Assembly (NCBI GenBank): GCA_048887165.1
Contig: JBHLJZ010000004.1
Span: 1-64,000 of the forward strand
Direction of reading: 5' to 3'
Length of the DNA stretch: 64,000 bases
DNA from: SOKP01 sp048887165
GTDB taxonomy: Archaea > Asgardarchaeota > Lokiarchaeia > Sigyniarchaeales > SOKP01
Part shown: in pieces, positions 1 to 7,601 of the stretch
Position numbering within the stretch: the stretch's first letter is position 1
Layout of the letters: every line of letters begins with the position of its first letter
The notes under the pieces: model-generated
Told to the model about the DNA's origin: nothing
The model's input: the letters and a program-made list of their open reading frames with translations, nothing else
Databases searched by the model: none
Program-made: the position numbers and the translations under genes

Positions 1-131
1 TCTATTATAAAATTGAAGAATATTTCAAGAGGATTAATCTTGAAAATCAAGCAGAAATTAAAGATTTTGGTTTCTTTACTGATGCAATTGCTAAACTCAA
101 AATGGTTCAGATCAAATTTGAATTAATTTAA
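1..131 (+). CDS. C-terminal end of an unidentified protein (partial)
   Basis: One frame is open from the window edge to a TAA at 129-131 and encodes about 42 residues (YYKIEEYFKRINLENQ...KFELI). The charged, mixed composition looks coding rather than like AT-rich spacer. The start lies outside the window. It ends convergently, six bases from the stop of the DUF89 gene, which fits the compact gene packing here. I recognise no family in so short a tail. An accidental open frame in AT-rich DNA remains possible. Confidence 0.45.
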   Translation, partial: YYKIEEYFKRINLENQAEIKDFGFFTDAIAKLKMVQIKFELI

Positions 132-137
132 GAATAA

Positions 138-1022
138 TTAAAAATCAGCAGTTTTTCTTTTAAATATTAAATCTCCATTTTTTACATTAAATATTCTTTC
201 CATTAACTTGCATTTTGCTTTTAATAAATAAAATATCTCTTTATTAGGAATTTCCATTTGATATAAACTTTCGAAATTCCCCTGACCTTTAGATAATATA
301 ATCCCTCCCTCTAAGAAGAAGATTTTTTTAAATTCTTCTGTGGATGTTGAAAGATCTATGCCTGGTGTAGGACTTGCTTCTACTATAGGAACTATATCAC
401 TTAACCCAATAAATTTTGCATCTTCAATTGTTACATCATTAATTATTGGAGCAGACCGTACTGAATATACGATATTTAGATTTGGATATTCATCTTTAAT
501 TGTAGAAACTAATAATTTATCAAATACAATTTCACCACAATTATCTCCAAGGATCAAGAGATTTTCCGCAATCTTAATTGAATTTTTAAAAAATTCATAA
601 TCATTGACTACTAAATTTTCTGGATTAAATTTTTTTATATCATTTATAAAATCAATTTTATGTTGTGCTGCTAAATCTATTGTATTTCCAAGTGCTGCTA
701 TTATTAATGCTTCAAACAATGGATCATTAGCATCATCAACTATTTTTTTAGCCTCATCATAGAATTTAAGAGCTAGACTATTTTGTTCTTTTTTTAGTTG
801 AGTATAAGGATCTTTTATACCAAGTGTCTCAGCAACGATCCCATAGGCCATTTTCCCGATAATGGGAGATGCATTCTTATTTATATCCACCTTAATTAAT
901 TTTTTCATTAACTTTTTCTGAGCAGTAATTATTTGATCTCGTGTTATACTGGTATCTAATAATTTAAAGGCTCTTAAGACTTGATCAAAAAGACATCCTA
1001 TACATTCTGGTTCTAATTGCAT
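138..1022 (-). CDS. DUF89/ARMT1-like metal-dependent phosphatase
   Basis: A 294-residue protein of the DUF89 damage-control phosphatase family, of the compact archaeal AF1104-like type. Visible signatures are the N-terminal EPECIGCLFDQ with its Cys pair, the central GDNCGEIVFD motif with the family's Asp-Asn pair, VRSAPIINDVT, and a C-terminal SKGQGNFE stretch. These belong to the metal- and phosphate-binding core of the fold. Family members hydrolyse sugar phosphates or phosphometabolites formed by side reactions, and the substrate cannot be read from sequence. The length is typical for the archaeal branch. The gene stands alone between the MFS gene, on the same strand, and a convergent partial gene. 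It is predicted to be cytosolic. Confidence 0.85.
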   Translation of the reverse strand: MQLEPECIGCLFDQVLRAFKLLDTSITRDQIITAQKKLMKKLIKVDINKNASPIIGKMAYGIVAETLGIKDPYTQLKKEQNSLALKFYDEAKKIVDDANDPLFEALIIAALGNTIDLAAQHKIDFINDIKKFNPENLVVNDYEFFKNSIKIAENLLILGDNCGEIVFDKLLVSTIKDEYPNLNIVYSVRSAPIINDVTIEDAKFIGLSDIVPIVEASPTPGIDLSTSTEEFKKIFFLEGGIILSKGQGNFESLYQMEIPNKEIFYLLKAKCKLMERIFNVKNGDLIFKRKTADF

Positions 1023-1125
1023 AATTAAATTTCAAACTTAGTTGATTTATAAAAAAAATAAAGAATAAAGAATTTTACTCAATTTAAAATATAAATTTAG
1101 AAAAAAAAATTAAAAAAAAAAAGAA

Positions 1126-2454
1126 TTAAAGCTCTCTAATTGCTCTTTGCTTTGCTAGTTTTTCTTCTTCAGTTAATTCAATTTCTCCTCTTCTTACAAG
1201 GAATATAAATACTAACGCCAAAATTAGAAAGAAAGCCCCATCAAGTAATAAGGAAGATTTACCAAAAAGATCTCGTAAACCACCAAGAATAGCAGGTCCA
1301 ATGATTGCTGCTAACACACTGAAGAAATAATACAAACCAGTATAGGTACCAATCTTTTTTGCACTAGGTGCTAATTCCCAAACAATTACAATCGTATTCA
1401 CATTAACTAAAGCATATCCTATTCCATAGAAGATGAGTATTATGACTGTGACGGTTACTGTTTGAATTAAGAATCCAATAAATAATGCAATAATCATTAC
1501 TATCAAGCCAATTTGAACACACCTTCTCCTTCCAATCTTTCCTGCTAGTAATGATAAGGGAAATGCTGAAAGAATAAAAGGAATTGCCACAGCATTAAAT
1601 ATAAAACCTGCTAAACCTTCACTTAAATTTAGTACTCCATTTGCGCCAGATCCAGCGTAAATAGCAAATAATGCTTCTAAACCTTGATGAGCTATGAATA
1701 ATGAAAAGATTGTCAACAAGATAAACAATGTACTTTTATCTTCTTCAGTAAAAATGTCTTTAAAACTTTCAACTAATCCTACTTTTTCTTTACTACCTTT
1801 AATTCTCTCTCCTTCCTTAGCTTCCATTTCTAATAACATTTTATAAGTAAATGCTTCTTTTTCATCAACTTTGAAGAAAAGAATAACTAACGCTAAAAAC
1901 ATAATAATTGATGCTATAAGAAAGGTTAACGGTAAACCAATAATATCAGAAAGACCACTCATAGTAAACGCGACAGCAGTCCCTATACCTCCCATAATGT
2001 TAATAATTGCGTTAGCTTTACTACGATTTATAGGTTTAATAAAATCAGGCATCAATGCTACTGCTTGAGAACGATAAAAACCCATACTAATACCAAAGCA
2101 AAACATCCATATAAGCAAAATCACTAAAGAGGAGTCAAAGCCAGTGGGAATTAAAGCAAAAAAAATTGCAGATAAAATAATCCCAATAATTATGTAAGGC
2201 ATTCTTCTACCATATTTAGTTCTTGTATTATCGGAAATGTTACCCATAATCGGTTGTATAATTACGCCAATTATGTTATCTAATGCCATTAATAATCCAA
2301 CAATTAAACCAGCAAGACCGAATCCTAAAAAATAGTTATCTAATTGTTGACTTACTTGTGTATTATATAAACTCCATGAAATTCCCGTAGTAAAAAAAGC
2401 AAATCCAATATAAAATGTTAGTTTTACATTAAGTTTCTCTTCTGATTCAGACAT
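1126..2454 (-). CDS. MFS transporter, GPH/SLC45-like sugar:cation symporter type
   Basis: A polytopic membrane protein of 442 residues with about 12 hydrophobic segments. The cytoplasmic loop between helices 2 and 3 reads GNISDNTRTKYGRRMPYI, the D-x-TR-x-x-x-GRR-PYI signature of glycoside-pentoside-hexuronide and SLC45-like transporters. A charged central loop (about 200-235) separates the two six-helix halves, and a second loop motif, AGKIGRRR, marks the start of the C-terminal half. The C-terminus is charged and cytosolic. A likely role is proton- or sodium-coupled uptake of a glycoside or sugar, with the substrate unknown. It resembles the second MFS gene at 13.9 kb. No metabolic gene adjoins it to narrow the substrate. 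Confidence 0.8.
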   Translation of the reverse strand: MSESEEKLNVKLTFYIGFAFFTTGISWSLYNTQVSQQLDNYFLGFGLAGLIVGLLMALDNIIGVIIQPIMGNISDNTRTKYGRRMPYIIIGIILSAIFFALIPTGFDSSLVILLIWMFCFGISMGFYRSQAVALMPDFIKPINRSKANAIINIMGGIGTAVAFTMSGLSDIIGLPLTFLIASIIMFLALVILFFKVDEKEAFTYKMLLEMEAKEGERIKGSKEKVGLVESFKDIFTEEDKSTLFILLTIFSLFIAHQGLEALFAIYAGSGANGVLNLSEGLAGFIFNAVAIPFILSAFPLSLLAGKIGRRRCVQIGLIVMIIALFIGFLIQTVTVTVIILIFYGIGYALVNVNTIVIVWELAPSAKKIGTYTGLYYFFSVLAAIIGPAILGGLRDLFGKSSLLLDGAFFLILALVFIFLVRRGEIELTEEEKLAKQRAIREL

Positions 2455-2585
2455 TTAATTCACATGTTTTTTTATTTTAATTTTAGATTTTAAAATTAAT
2501 TTATATTTATTTGCTTAAATAGGTTTAGCTATTAAAGAATAATAATAATAAACATCGAATAAAAAAAAAGAAAGTACTTTTTTAG

Positions 2586-2738
2586 TTATAATTCAATCAT
2601 AATTGAAATACTCTTTATTTCTTCTGGAACTTTTTTAGCAGTTTTTAAATATCCTAAAATTATATTGGTTAACATACTTTCCATAAGTTCGTTTAAAGGT
2701 ATTTCCTTATCATTAATCGTTAAATTTACTTCAGTCAT
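2586..2738 (-). CDS. Small conserved-looking protein of 50 residues
   Basis: A short ATG-initiated frame encodes MTEVNLTINDKEIPLNEL, then a hydrophobic helix-like part (MLTNIILGYLK) and an acidic end (VPEEIKSISIMIEL). The pattern of a beta-strand pair (NLTINDKEIPL), a helix and a final strand looks like a real small fold. I have the impression of similar short archaeal hypothetical proteins with an NGKEIPLN-type start, but this is memory and not a search. A purine-rich AAAAGAGAT precedes the ATG. It lies 63 bases downstream of the DtxR-type regulator on the same strand, so the two may be co-transcribed. Function unknown. Confidence 0.6.
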   Translation of the reverse strand: MTEVNLTINDKEIPLNELMESMLTNIILGYLKTAKKVPEEIKSISIMIEL

Positions 2739-2801
2739 AAGATCTCTTTTAATATTTTACTCTTTAAATTTTTGGCTTATTATAAATAAAACAAAACTAG
2801 C

Positions 2802-3121
2802 CTATTTTTTCATCATTAGATTTTCTAATGCATTTAAAACTTCATTTGTTATATGATGCTCAATCTTGCAGCAAATTTCATTTAACTTCGAATTATTTTT
2901 TACCTTTAAAACATGTATAAAAAAATATTTCAATTCTTTGTACTTATTTANNNNNNNNNNNNNNNNNNNNNNNNNNNNNNNNNNNNNNNNNNNNNNNNNN
3001 NNNNNNNNNNNNNNNNNNNNNNNNNNNNNNNNNNNNNNNNNNNNNNNNNNCCTTTCTTTTTTTTTGAGATCAAATAAATAGCTTTGAGATAATCTTCATA
3101 ACTTTGATGAATTTCTGGCAT
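2802..3121 (-). CDS. DtxR/MntR-family metal-dependent regulator, interrupted by an assembly gap
   Basis: Two coding pieces flank the run of N and fit one protein. The N-terminal piece reads MPEIHQSYEDYLKAIYLI, the start of the DtxR/IdeR/MntR winged helix (typically S-x-EDYLKAIY-L). The C-terminal piece, ending at the TAG at 2802-2804, contains EICCKIEHHITNEVLNALEN, which matches the A-x-x-lEH-x-ls-x-e-v metal-site and dimerisation helix. The 320-base span is not a multiple of three, so the 100 N are a placeholder and not a measured length. Such regulators repress metal-uptake or activate efflux genes when bound to Fe(II) or Mn(II). The gene sits beside the DUF5320 gene and its palindromes. 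Confidence 0.75.
2951..3050. other. Assembly gap of 100 N
   Basis: Exactly 100 unknown bases, the customary placeholder for a scaffold gap of unknown size. It falls inside the DtxR-type regulator gene. The sequence on both sides encodes matching halves of that family, which supports the scaffold join, although the true gap length is unknown. Confidence 0.98.
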
Positions 3122-3146
3122 CTTTTTATAATTTTAAAAAAAAAAA

Positions 3147-3506
3147 TTATTCTTTACTTTCTAATTCTTCTATCTTTTTTGATATATCTTCTAAAGCGCT
3201 TCTAATACCTTTCATTTCAGACTCTAAATACTCCTTTTCTTGCTTTAACATTGTTAATTGATCCACAGAACTTATAGGTTGGACTGGACTGTAAATTGGA
3301 GTTGGAACTGTATATGGAGCATAAATCGGGGATCTATAACCCCATCCTCTCCCTCGACCACGAACCCAACCAATACCTCGTCCCCATCCTCTTCCCATAC
3401 CTGGTCCTCTCGCATAACCAGGTGAATTATAGCCAGCACAATATCCTAGAGCTCTTCCTGTCATTGGACCAAGTCCTCGAGGTCCTGTTCTATCCCCTCC
3501 GGGCAT
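3147..3506 (-). CDS. DUF5320-family Gly/Arg-rich protein
   Basis: A 119-residue protein beginning MPGGDRTGPRGLGPMTGR, the hallmark of DUF5320. It continues through a Gly/Arg/Trp/Tyr-rich low-complexity part (about 28-68) with one Cys in GYCAGY, a short Pro/Tyr stretch, and a C-terminal coiled coil (about 83-119, leucines and charges in heptads). Members are small archaeal and anaerobic bacterial proteins often found near Fe-S or FeMo-cofactor-like proteins (NifX/NifB type) and Mrp/MinD ATPases. The biochemical role is unknown. The gene lies next to a DtxR-type regulator, with palindromic GAATAATTATTC copies 32 and about 87 bases upstream of its start, so metal-responsive control is plausible. 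Confidence 0.85.
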   Translation of the reverse strand: MPGGDRTGPRGLGPMTGRALGYCAGYNSPGYARGPGMGRGWGRGIGWVRGRGRGWGYRSPIYAPYTVPTPIYSPVQPISSVDQLTMLKQEKEYLESEMKGIRSALEDISKKIEELESKE

Positions 3507-3537
3507 TTTTTAACTTATCACCATCTTTTATTCTTTT

Positions 3538-3549
3538 GAATAATTATTC
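3538..3549. promoter_or_regulatory. Palindromic operator candidate, copy 1
   Basis: A perfect 12-base palindrome, GAATAATTATTC, lies 32 bases upstream of the DUF5320 start, where a bound repressor would block the promoter. The same 12-mer recurs at 3593-3604 and 4061-4072. It resembles the TGAA-(6)-TTCA core of ArsR/SmtB-type operators, and a DtxR-type regulator is encoded next door. Which protein binds is inference. Confidence 0.4.
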
Positions 3550-3590
3550 TTTATCTATTTAATTATTGATCAATAAATTATTTAAATATT

Positions 3591-3606
3591 ATGAATAATT
3601 ATTCAT
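3591..3606. promoter_or_regulatory. Palindromic operator candidate, copy 2
   Basis: A perfect 16-base palindrome, ATGAATAATTATTCAT, in the divergent intergenic region, about 87 bases from the DUF5320 start and 39 bases before the start of the metallo-beta-lactamase-fold gene. It extends the 12-mer of copy 1 by two bases on each side. Its position could serve both divergent genes. Palindromes are commoner in AT-rich DNA, but three copies of one 12-mer within about 540 bases are unlikely by chance. Confidence 0.45.
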
Positions 3607-3645
3607 TACTTAATTAAAACTGCTAAAATAATAAATCCGAGTTAG

Positions 3646-4062
3646 ATGCCTAATAATTTATCCTTTGAAATTAGCATAGTCTATGACGATCTCTGCTCTC
3701 AAGTAGGCTTTCGAACCGGTTTTGGTTTTTCTGCATTAATATATAACTACTTTACATGCACTTACTCATTATTTGATACGGGAGGAAATGGTCTGACTTT
3801 GGTACACAATATAAATAACTTAAAAGTTGATATATCCGCAATTAAGAACGTTATAATTTCCCATAATCACCATGATCATACTGGAGGTTTATTTGAGATT
3901 TATAATCAAAATAAAAATATTGAAATTAGTGTTCCTTTAAAAAATGTTAACTCATTTAGAAAGACTTTTCCGGAAGCAACGATTTATGGAATTTCAGAAA
4001 AAGTTGAGATTGAACATAATATTTTATCTTCAGGTCAATTTTTTTTTTTTAGTATTTTATGA
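3646..4062 (+). pseudogene. Truncated metallo-beta-lactamase-fold hydrolase
   Basis: The N-terminal half of an MBL-fold protein related to the archaeal dihydropterin-aminobenzene-phosphate-synthase-like group. It has a first strand region with the typical YDD...C..G start, SLFDTGGNG (about 44-52), and the metal motif ISHNHHDHTGGL (about 68-79). The frame ends at residue 138, soon after SSGQ, where family members normally continue for another 100 or more residues with further His/Asp ligands. It runs through a 12-base T tract and stops. The other two frames after the tract also stop within a few codons, so one indel does not restore it. The missing ligands imply a non-functional remnant. The third palindrome copy lies exactly at the truncation point. 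Confidence 0.7.
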
Positions 4063-4072
4063 ATAATTATTC
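4061..4072. promoter_or_regulatory. Palindromic operator candidate, copy 3, at the truncated MBL gene end
   Basis: A third perfect GAATAATTATTC begins at the stop codon of the truncated metallo-beta-lactamase-fold frame. No gene starts just downstream on either strand, since both neighbours end here or transcribe toward it. This copy may therefore be a scar of the rearrangement that removed the rest of that gene, with an upstream region joined to the break. Confidence 0.35.
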
Positions 4073-4178
4073 GATAGGAGAAATTATCCTTTTAAAATTA
4101 AATTTTACATTTTTTTAGTTATAGTGATTAAACAATCTAAGAAATAAATCGCTAAAATTTTTCAATCAGAATTATTCT

Positions 4179-5036
4179 CTATACCTTGCCAACAATCATC
4201 CCTATTATAAAAAGCATGCCAAGAATTCCAAATGACATCATATTAACGATATTAGCTATTTTAGGAGATGGTTTATATACAAAAAAAAGAGTCATAGGAA
4301 GCCCTATTGCAATAGTTAAAATAATACAAATTAAGTATCCTATTCCAAAAATTCTTGTAAAATAAACAAGTAGACCAAATATATAAGCTATTAATTCATT
4401 GATTAAAAGAAAATAACCTGCTGTTTGAAGGCCATATTTTTTTGGGAGTGTCATGACGTCTGTCTTTTCATCATGTGGAAGATCTCTAATATCTCCTAAA
4501 ACCCTTCCTCCTGTCATTGCAAAAAAGAGATATAATGATAATAGAATTATTCCTAATTCAAACCTATATACCATTAATCCTCCAATCATAACATAAAAAG
4601 CCTGAAGTAGCCCTAGGCTAAATGCTCTTAAAAAAGGTGTATCAAGGATTCCTACAATTAATCCGCTTATAACAAAAATTATACCTCCAATAGGAAGAAG
4701 AATCCATATATTAACAAATAATCCAATCATAATGCTTATACTTAATAAAAGGGCAATTAATATCATTCCTATTCGAGGAGATATTGTACCCTTAGCGATT
4801 GGATTTGATAACTTACCTGATTCGCGATCTCTTTTATAATCACCCAGATAATCAAGATAAAATCCTCCTGCAGATAAAGTAGCTCCAAGTAAACCTGCTA
4901 AGATAATATTTATCCATAAATTCCCAAGTCCAAAAGATACAGAGCCAGTAATTAAGATAAACATTATAATACGGCCTAATCGCCAATCTACAAATATCGA
5001 ACGCATAGAAGTCATAAAAATTAAAAAGTATAGCAA
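4179..5036 (-). CDS. UbiA-family membrane prenyltransferase
   Basis: A 285-residue protein with about eight or nine membrane helices and the two Asp-rich motifs that bind the Mg-diphosphate of the isoprenoid donor. The first is YLDYLGDYKRDRESGKLSNP (about 62-81), corresponding to N/D-x-x-x-D-x-x-x-D, and the second is DIRDLPHDEKTDVMTLPKKYG (about 181-201). UbiA enzymes transfer polyprenyl chains to quinone, chlorophyll, haem or archaeal lipid acceptors. Candidates here are geranylgeranylglyceryl-phosphate prenylation (archaeol synthesis) or quinone assembly, and the sequence does not decide. The start used may be slightly long, since MTSMRSIF eight residues in is also possible. The gene begins 21 bases after the glycyl radical enzyme stop on the same strand, so the two are probably one transcript. 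Confidence 0.85.
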   Translation of the reverse strand: MLYFLIFMTSMRSIFVDWRLGRIIMFILITGSVSFGLGNLWINIILAGLLGATLSAGGFYLDYLGDYKRDRESGKLSNPIAKGTISPRIGMILIALLLSISIMIGLFVNIWILLPIGGIIFVISGLIVGILDTPFLRAFSLGLLQAFYVMIGGLMVYRFELGIILLSLYLFFAMTGGRVLGDIRDLPHDEKTDVMTLPKKYGLQTAGYFLLINELIAYIFGLLVYFTRIFGIGYLICIILTIAIGLPMTLFFVYKPSPKIANIVNMMSFGILGMLFIIGMIVGKV

Positions 5037-5057
5037 TATAAAAATATATAGGAAAAA

Positions 5058-7454
5058 TTACTTAAACTCTAATCTATCAATTATATCATTTTGAATAGGA
5101 GTTCCTAAATCTACAAAAGTCGCATTATAACCTCCAACTTTAACGATTAAATCAGGATATTTTTCAGGGTGTTTCTGAGCGTCTCGTAATGTTTCCGTTG
5201 AGACAATATTTGGTTGGATTTGCATACCTCCAGATTTAAAGTATGTTTCTATAAGGTGATAGAATTTTTCTAAACTTTCTTCGCTCTTAAGATTTTGTGG
5301 ATGTATTCTTACATTTACAGCGATACCATTGGTAGCAAAATTATAGTTTAATTTTGAAAGAGAGTTTAGAACTGCAGTAATTCCATTCTTTTCTACTTTA
5401 TTTACAGGAGATAAACTATTTGATATGGGTTGCATAGATTTCCTTCCATCAGCGGTAGGTCTTGTGAAGAAACCCTCCATAACATGTATACCCATTGAGT
5501 AAGCTCCCGCACTATATCTTCCGCCTCTTAAAGGTTTATATTTTGCAACTTCTTTTGTAAATAAATCCCATAATTCTACTGCAAGTGAATCGATTTCTTC
5601 TTTATCATTTCCCCACTTTTGGTATTTATTGATAAGTTTTTGCCTGAAATCTTCTTGTCCTTCGAAATTAGAGTTTAAAATCTTAATTAACTCTGGTAAG
5701 GTTTTTTGGTTCTCTTCATATACTACTTTTTTTATATTGTATAATGAATCAACCAAGGTTGCGAACCCATAAGCGGTTATCGAAGAAAAATTATATTTTG
5801 CTCCTCCACACACATGATCTATACCCTTTTCTATACATCCTTCCAACGTTGCAGAAATAAAAGGGTGTTGAAAATATTTCATAGCCTCAATATCTCCAAT
5901 TTCAGCGATTTTTACAGATCTTTCTACATTAAATTCAAGCTGATGTATAAAAGCTTTATAAAAATCATTGTAATTTTTGAATTGTGACGGATTTCCTGTT
6001 TCTAATCCATCAACCTTTTTTGTCAAATCGCTATAACTGTTATTAAGTGTTAATTCCAATACGCCTGGTAAGCTTATAAACATTCTACCTGTAGCAGCAA
6101 AGCTATTTCCTTGTCCTGTGGGTTCTACACATCCAATTAAGACATAATTTCTAGCATCTTCTAATGAGTATCCCGCTTTTTCTAGCGCTGGTATAATTAT
6201 ATCATCATTATAAAAGGCAATTCCAGAAGTTGATCGCAAAACTTCAGCAGCTTTCTTCACAAATTTTTTAGGTGTGTTCTTAAAAATTCTTACTGATAAA
6301 TCAGTTGTAAATAACTTTACATTCTCATATGCTTCAAGGAAAAGATACGAAAGTTCATTTATTGCATCATTCCCATTTTTATCCATTCCTCCAATAGTTA
6401 TTGTCTGAGTATTTTGGCCAAGAGCATTTGCTACCATTGTAAAATCTGTTGGTAATAATGTTACGTTCCAAGTAAGTTTTAAATTCAACTCCTCAATCAA
6501 TTCTAAAGCAAATTCTCGAGTTATAATACCCTCTTGGAGGTCTTTTATATAAAAAGGCCATAATATTTGATCTAATCGCCCTAAAGCAAGTACACTACGC
6601 TGATAAATAATGTTAGCAATATTTTGCGAAAACCAGATAAATTGTACTGCTTCATAAAATGTATTTGGAGGTTCTTCTGTGAATTTTTTCATCATATCTC
6701 CGATTATTTCAAGTTCTTTCTTGCGAAATTCATTAATGTCCCTCATTGCAATACTATACGCAAGATCAGAATATCTTTGAGAAAAGTCCACAGCAGCTTT
6801 ATAATAAATCTTAACAGCTTCATAGAAATCATACTTTTCTTGAAACTTATGATCATTTTTATCTAATTTTGTTTGATTTGTTTTTGCTTCATTTATAATT
6901 CCTTTGTATCCCATTTTTAATAGTTTTTCATAACCTGCACATAAATGTCCTTCTGTTGCTCCAATTTGAATTGCTATGTTAGGTGCTAAGGAGTCTATTA
7001 AACCTTCTCCCGTGATATAACCTTCTTCTAGTAATCTTTTGGTTATTCTACTCCCTATTAAAGATTTATCTTTCCAATAGGGAAGCAGTTTTATTAGGTC
7101 TTCAATTTCTTGTTCTTCAATGAAAAAAGGTTGAAGTGGCCTTCTTTTTAATTTTTTATATGTGATTCTTTTTTCTAAACTATTATCGTATCTCTGAAGA
7201 TCAAGATTAATTTTTTCTCCTAAATTTTTACTTGTTTCATTTCCAACTAGTAATTCATCTTCTCTGATGAAAATTGTCATATTCCTTAAAGTATGGGCTA
7301 CAGCTTTTGCTCTTTTAATGATCTCAGGATCATTTGGATACTTTTTATATATTTCAGTAAAAAATTTCATGCGTTCAATACAGATTTCATATTTACTTGT
7401 TATTAGATTTTGTTTTAATCTAAAAATCCGCTCCAAATCTGTAGCTGTATTCAA
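5058..7454 (-). CDS. Glycyl radical enzyme, eliminase/dehydratase-like (PFL superfamily)
   Basis: A full-length 798-residue member of the pyruvate-formate-lyase superfamily. The active-site loop is IGCVEPTGQG with thiyl Cys442 and Glu444. The single Cys followed by V-E-P is typical of diol dehydratases, choline TMA-lyase and similar eliminases, whereas pyruvate formate-lyase has a Cys-Cys pair. The C-terminal radical loop is KVGGYNATFVDL with radical Gly775. The usual RV(S/A)GY has Lys in place of Arg, a conservative but uncommon change. A dedicated activase is not adjacent; the only NrdG/PflA-like radical-SAM gene in the window is at 28.3-29.1 kb. The substrate cannot be named. The UbiA gene follows directly. 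The enzyme is expected to be oxygen-sensitive and cytosolic. Confidence 0.88.
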   Translation of the reverse strand: MNTATDLERIFRLKQNLITSKYEICIERMKFFTEIYKKYPNDPEIIKRAKAVAHTLRNMTIFIREDELLVGNETSKNLGEKINLDLQRYDNSLEKRITYKKLKRRPLQPFFIEEQEIEDLIKLLPYWKDKSLIGSRITKRLLEEGYITGEGLIDSLAPNIAIQIGATEGHLCAGYEKLLKMGYKGIINEAKTNQTKLDKNDHKFQEKYDFYEAVKIYYKAAVDFSQRYSDLAYSIAMRDINEFRKKELEIIGDMMKKFTEEPPNTFYEAVQFIWFSQNIANIIYQRSVLALGRLDQILWPFYIKDLQEGIITREFALELIEELNLKLTWNVTLLPTDFTMVANALGQNTQTITIGGMDKNGNDAINELSYLFLEAYENVKLFTTDLSVRIFKNTPKKFVKKAAEVLRSTSGIAFYNDDIIIPALEKAGYSLEDARNYVLIGCVEPTGQGNSFAATGRMFISLPGVLELTLNNSYSDLTKKVDGLETGNPSQFKNYNDFYKAFIHQLEFNVERSVKIAEIGDIEAMKYFQHPFISATLEGCIEKGIDHVCGGAKYNFSSITAYGFATLVDSLYNIKKVVYEENQKTLPELIKILNSNFEGQEDFRQKLINKYQKWGNDKEEIDSLAVELWDLFTKEVAKYKPLRGGRYSAGAYSMGIHVMEGFFTRPTADGRKSMQPISNSLSPVNKVEKNGITAVLNSLSKLNYNFATNGIAVNVRIHPQNLKSEESLEKFYHLIETYFKSGGMQIQPNIVSTETLRDAQKHPEKYPDLIVKVGGYNATFVDLGTPIQNDIIDRLEFK

Positions 7455-7601
7455 TTTTAAACTCGCTATGTAATAATTATTAGATATTCGTTTTATGATA
7501 TAATAATTTAATTCTATAAAAACTTTAAAATTTTAAAAGATAAGTAATTAAAAGTTATTTAGAAATGTAAAAAATTTCATTCTATTGGTGAAAAATAAAA
7601 T

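Noticed and set aside
340..600. Plus-strand frame opposite the DUF89 gene, and similar long antisense frames elsewhere
   Set aside because: They lie wholly inside convincing genes on the other strand and have compositions expected of antisense shadows.
4040..4062. Simple one-base sequencing error in the T tract breaking the MBL gene
   Set aside because: Neither alternative frame continues beyond a few codons, and the rest of the protein is not found downstream.
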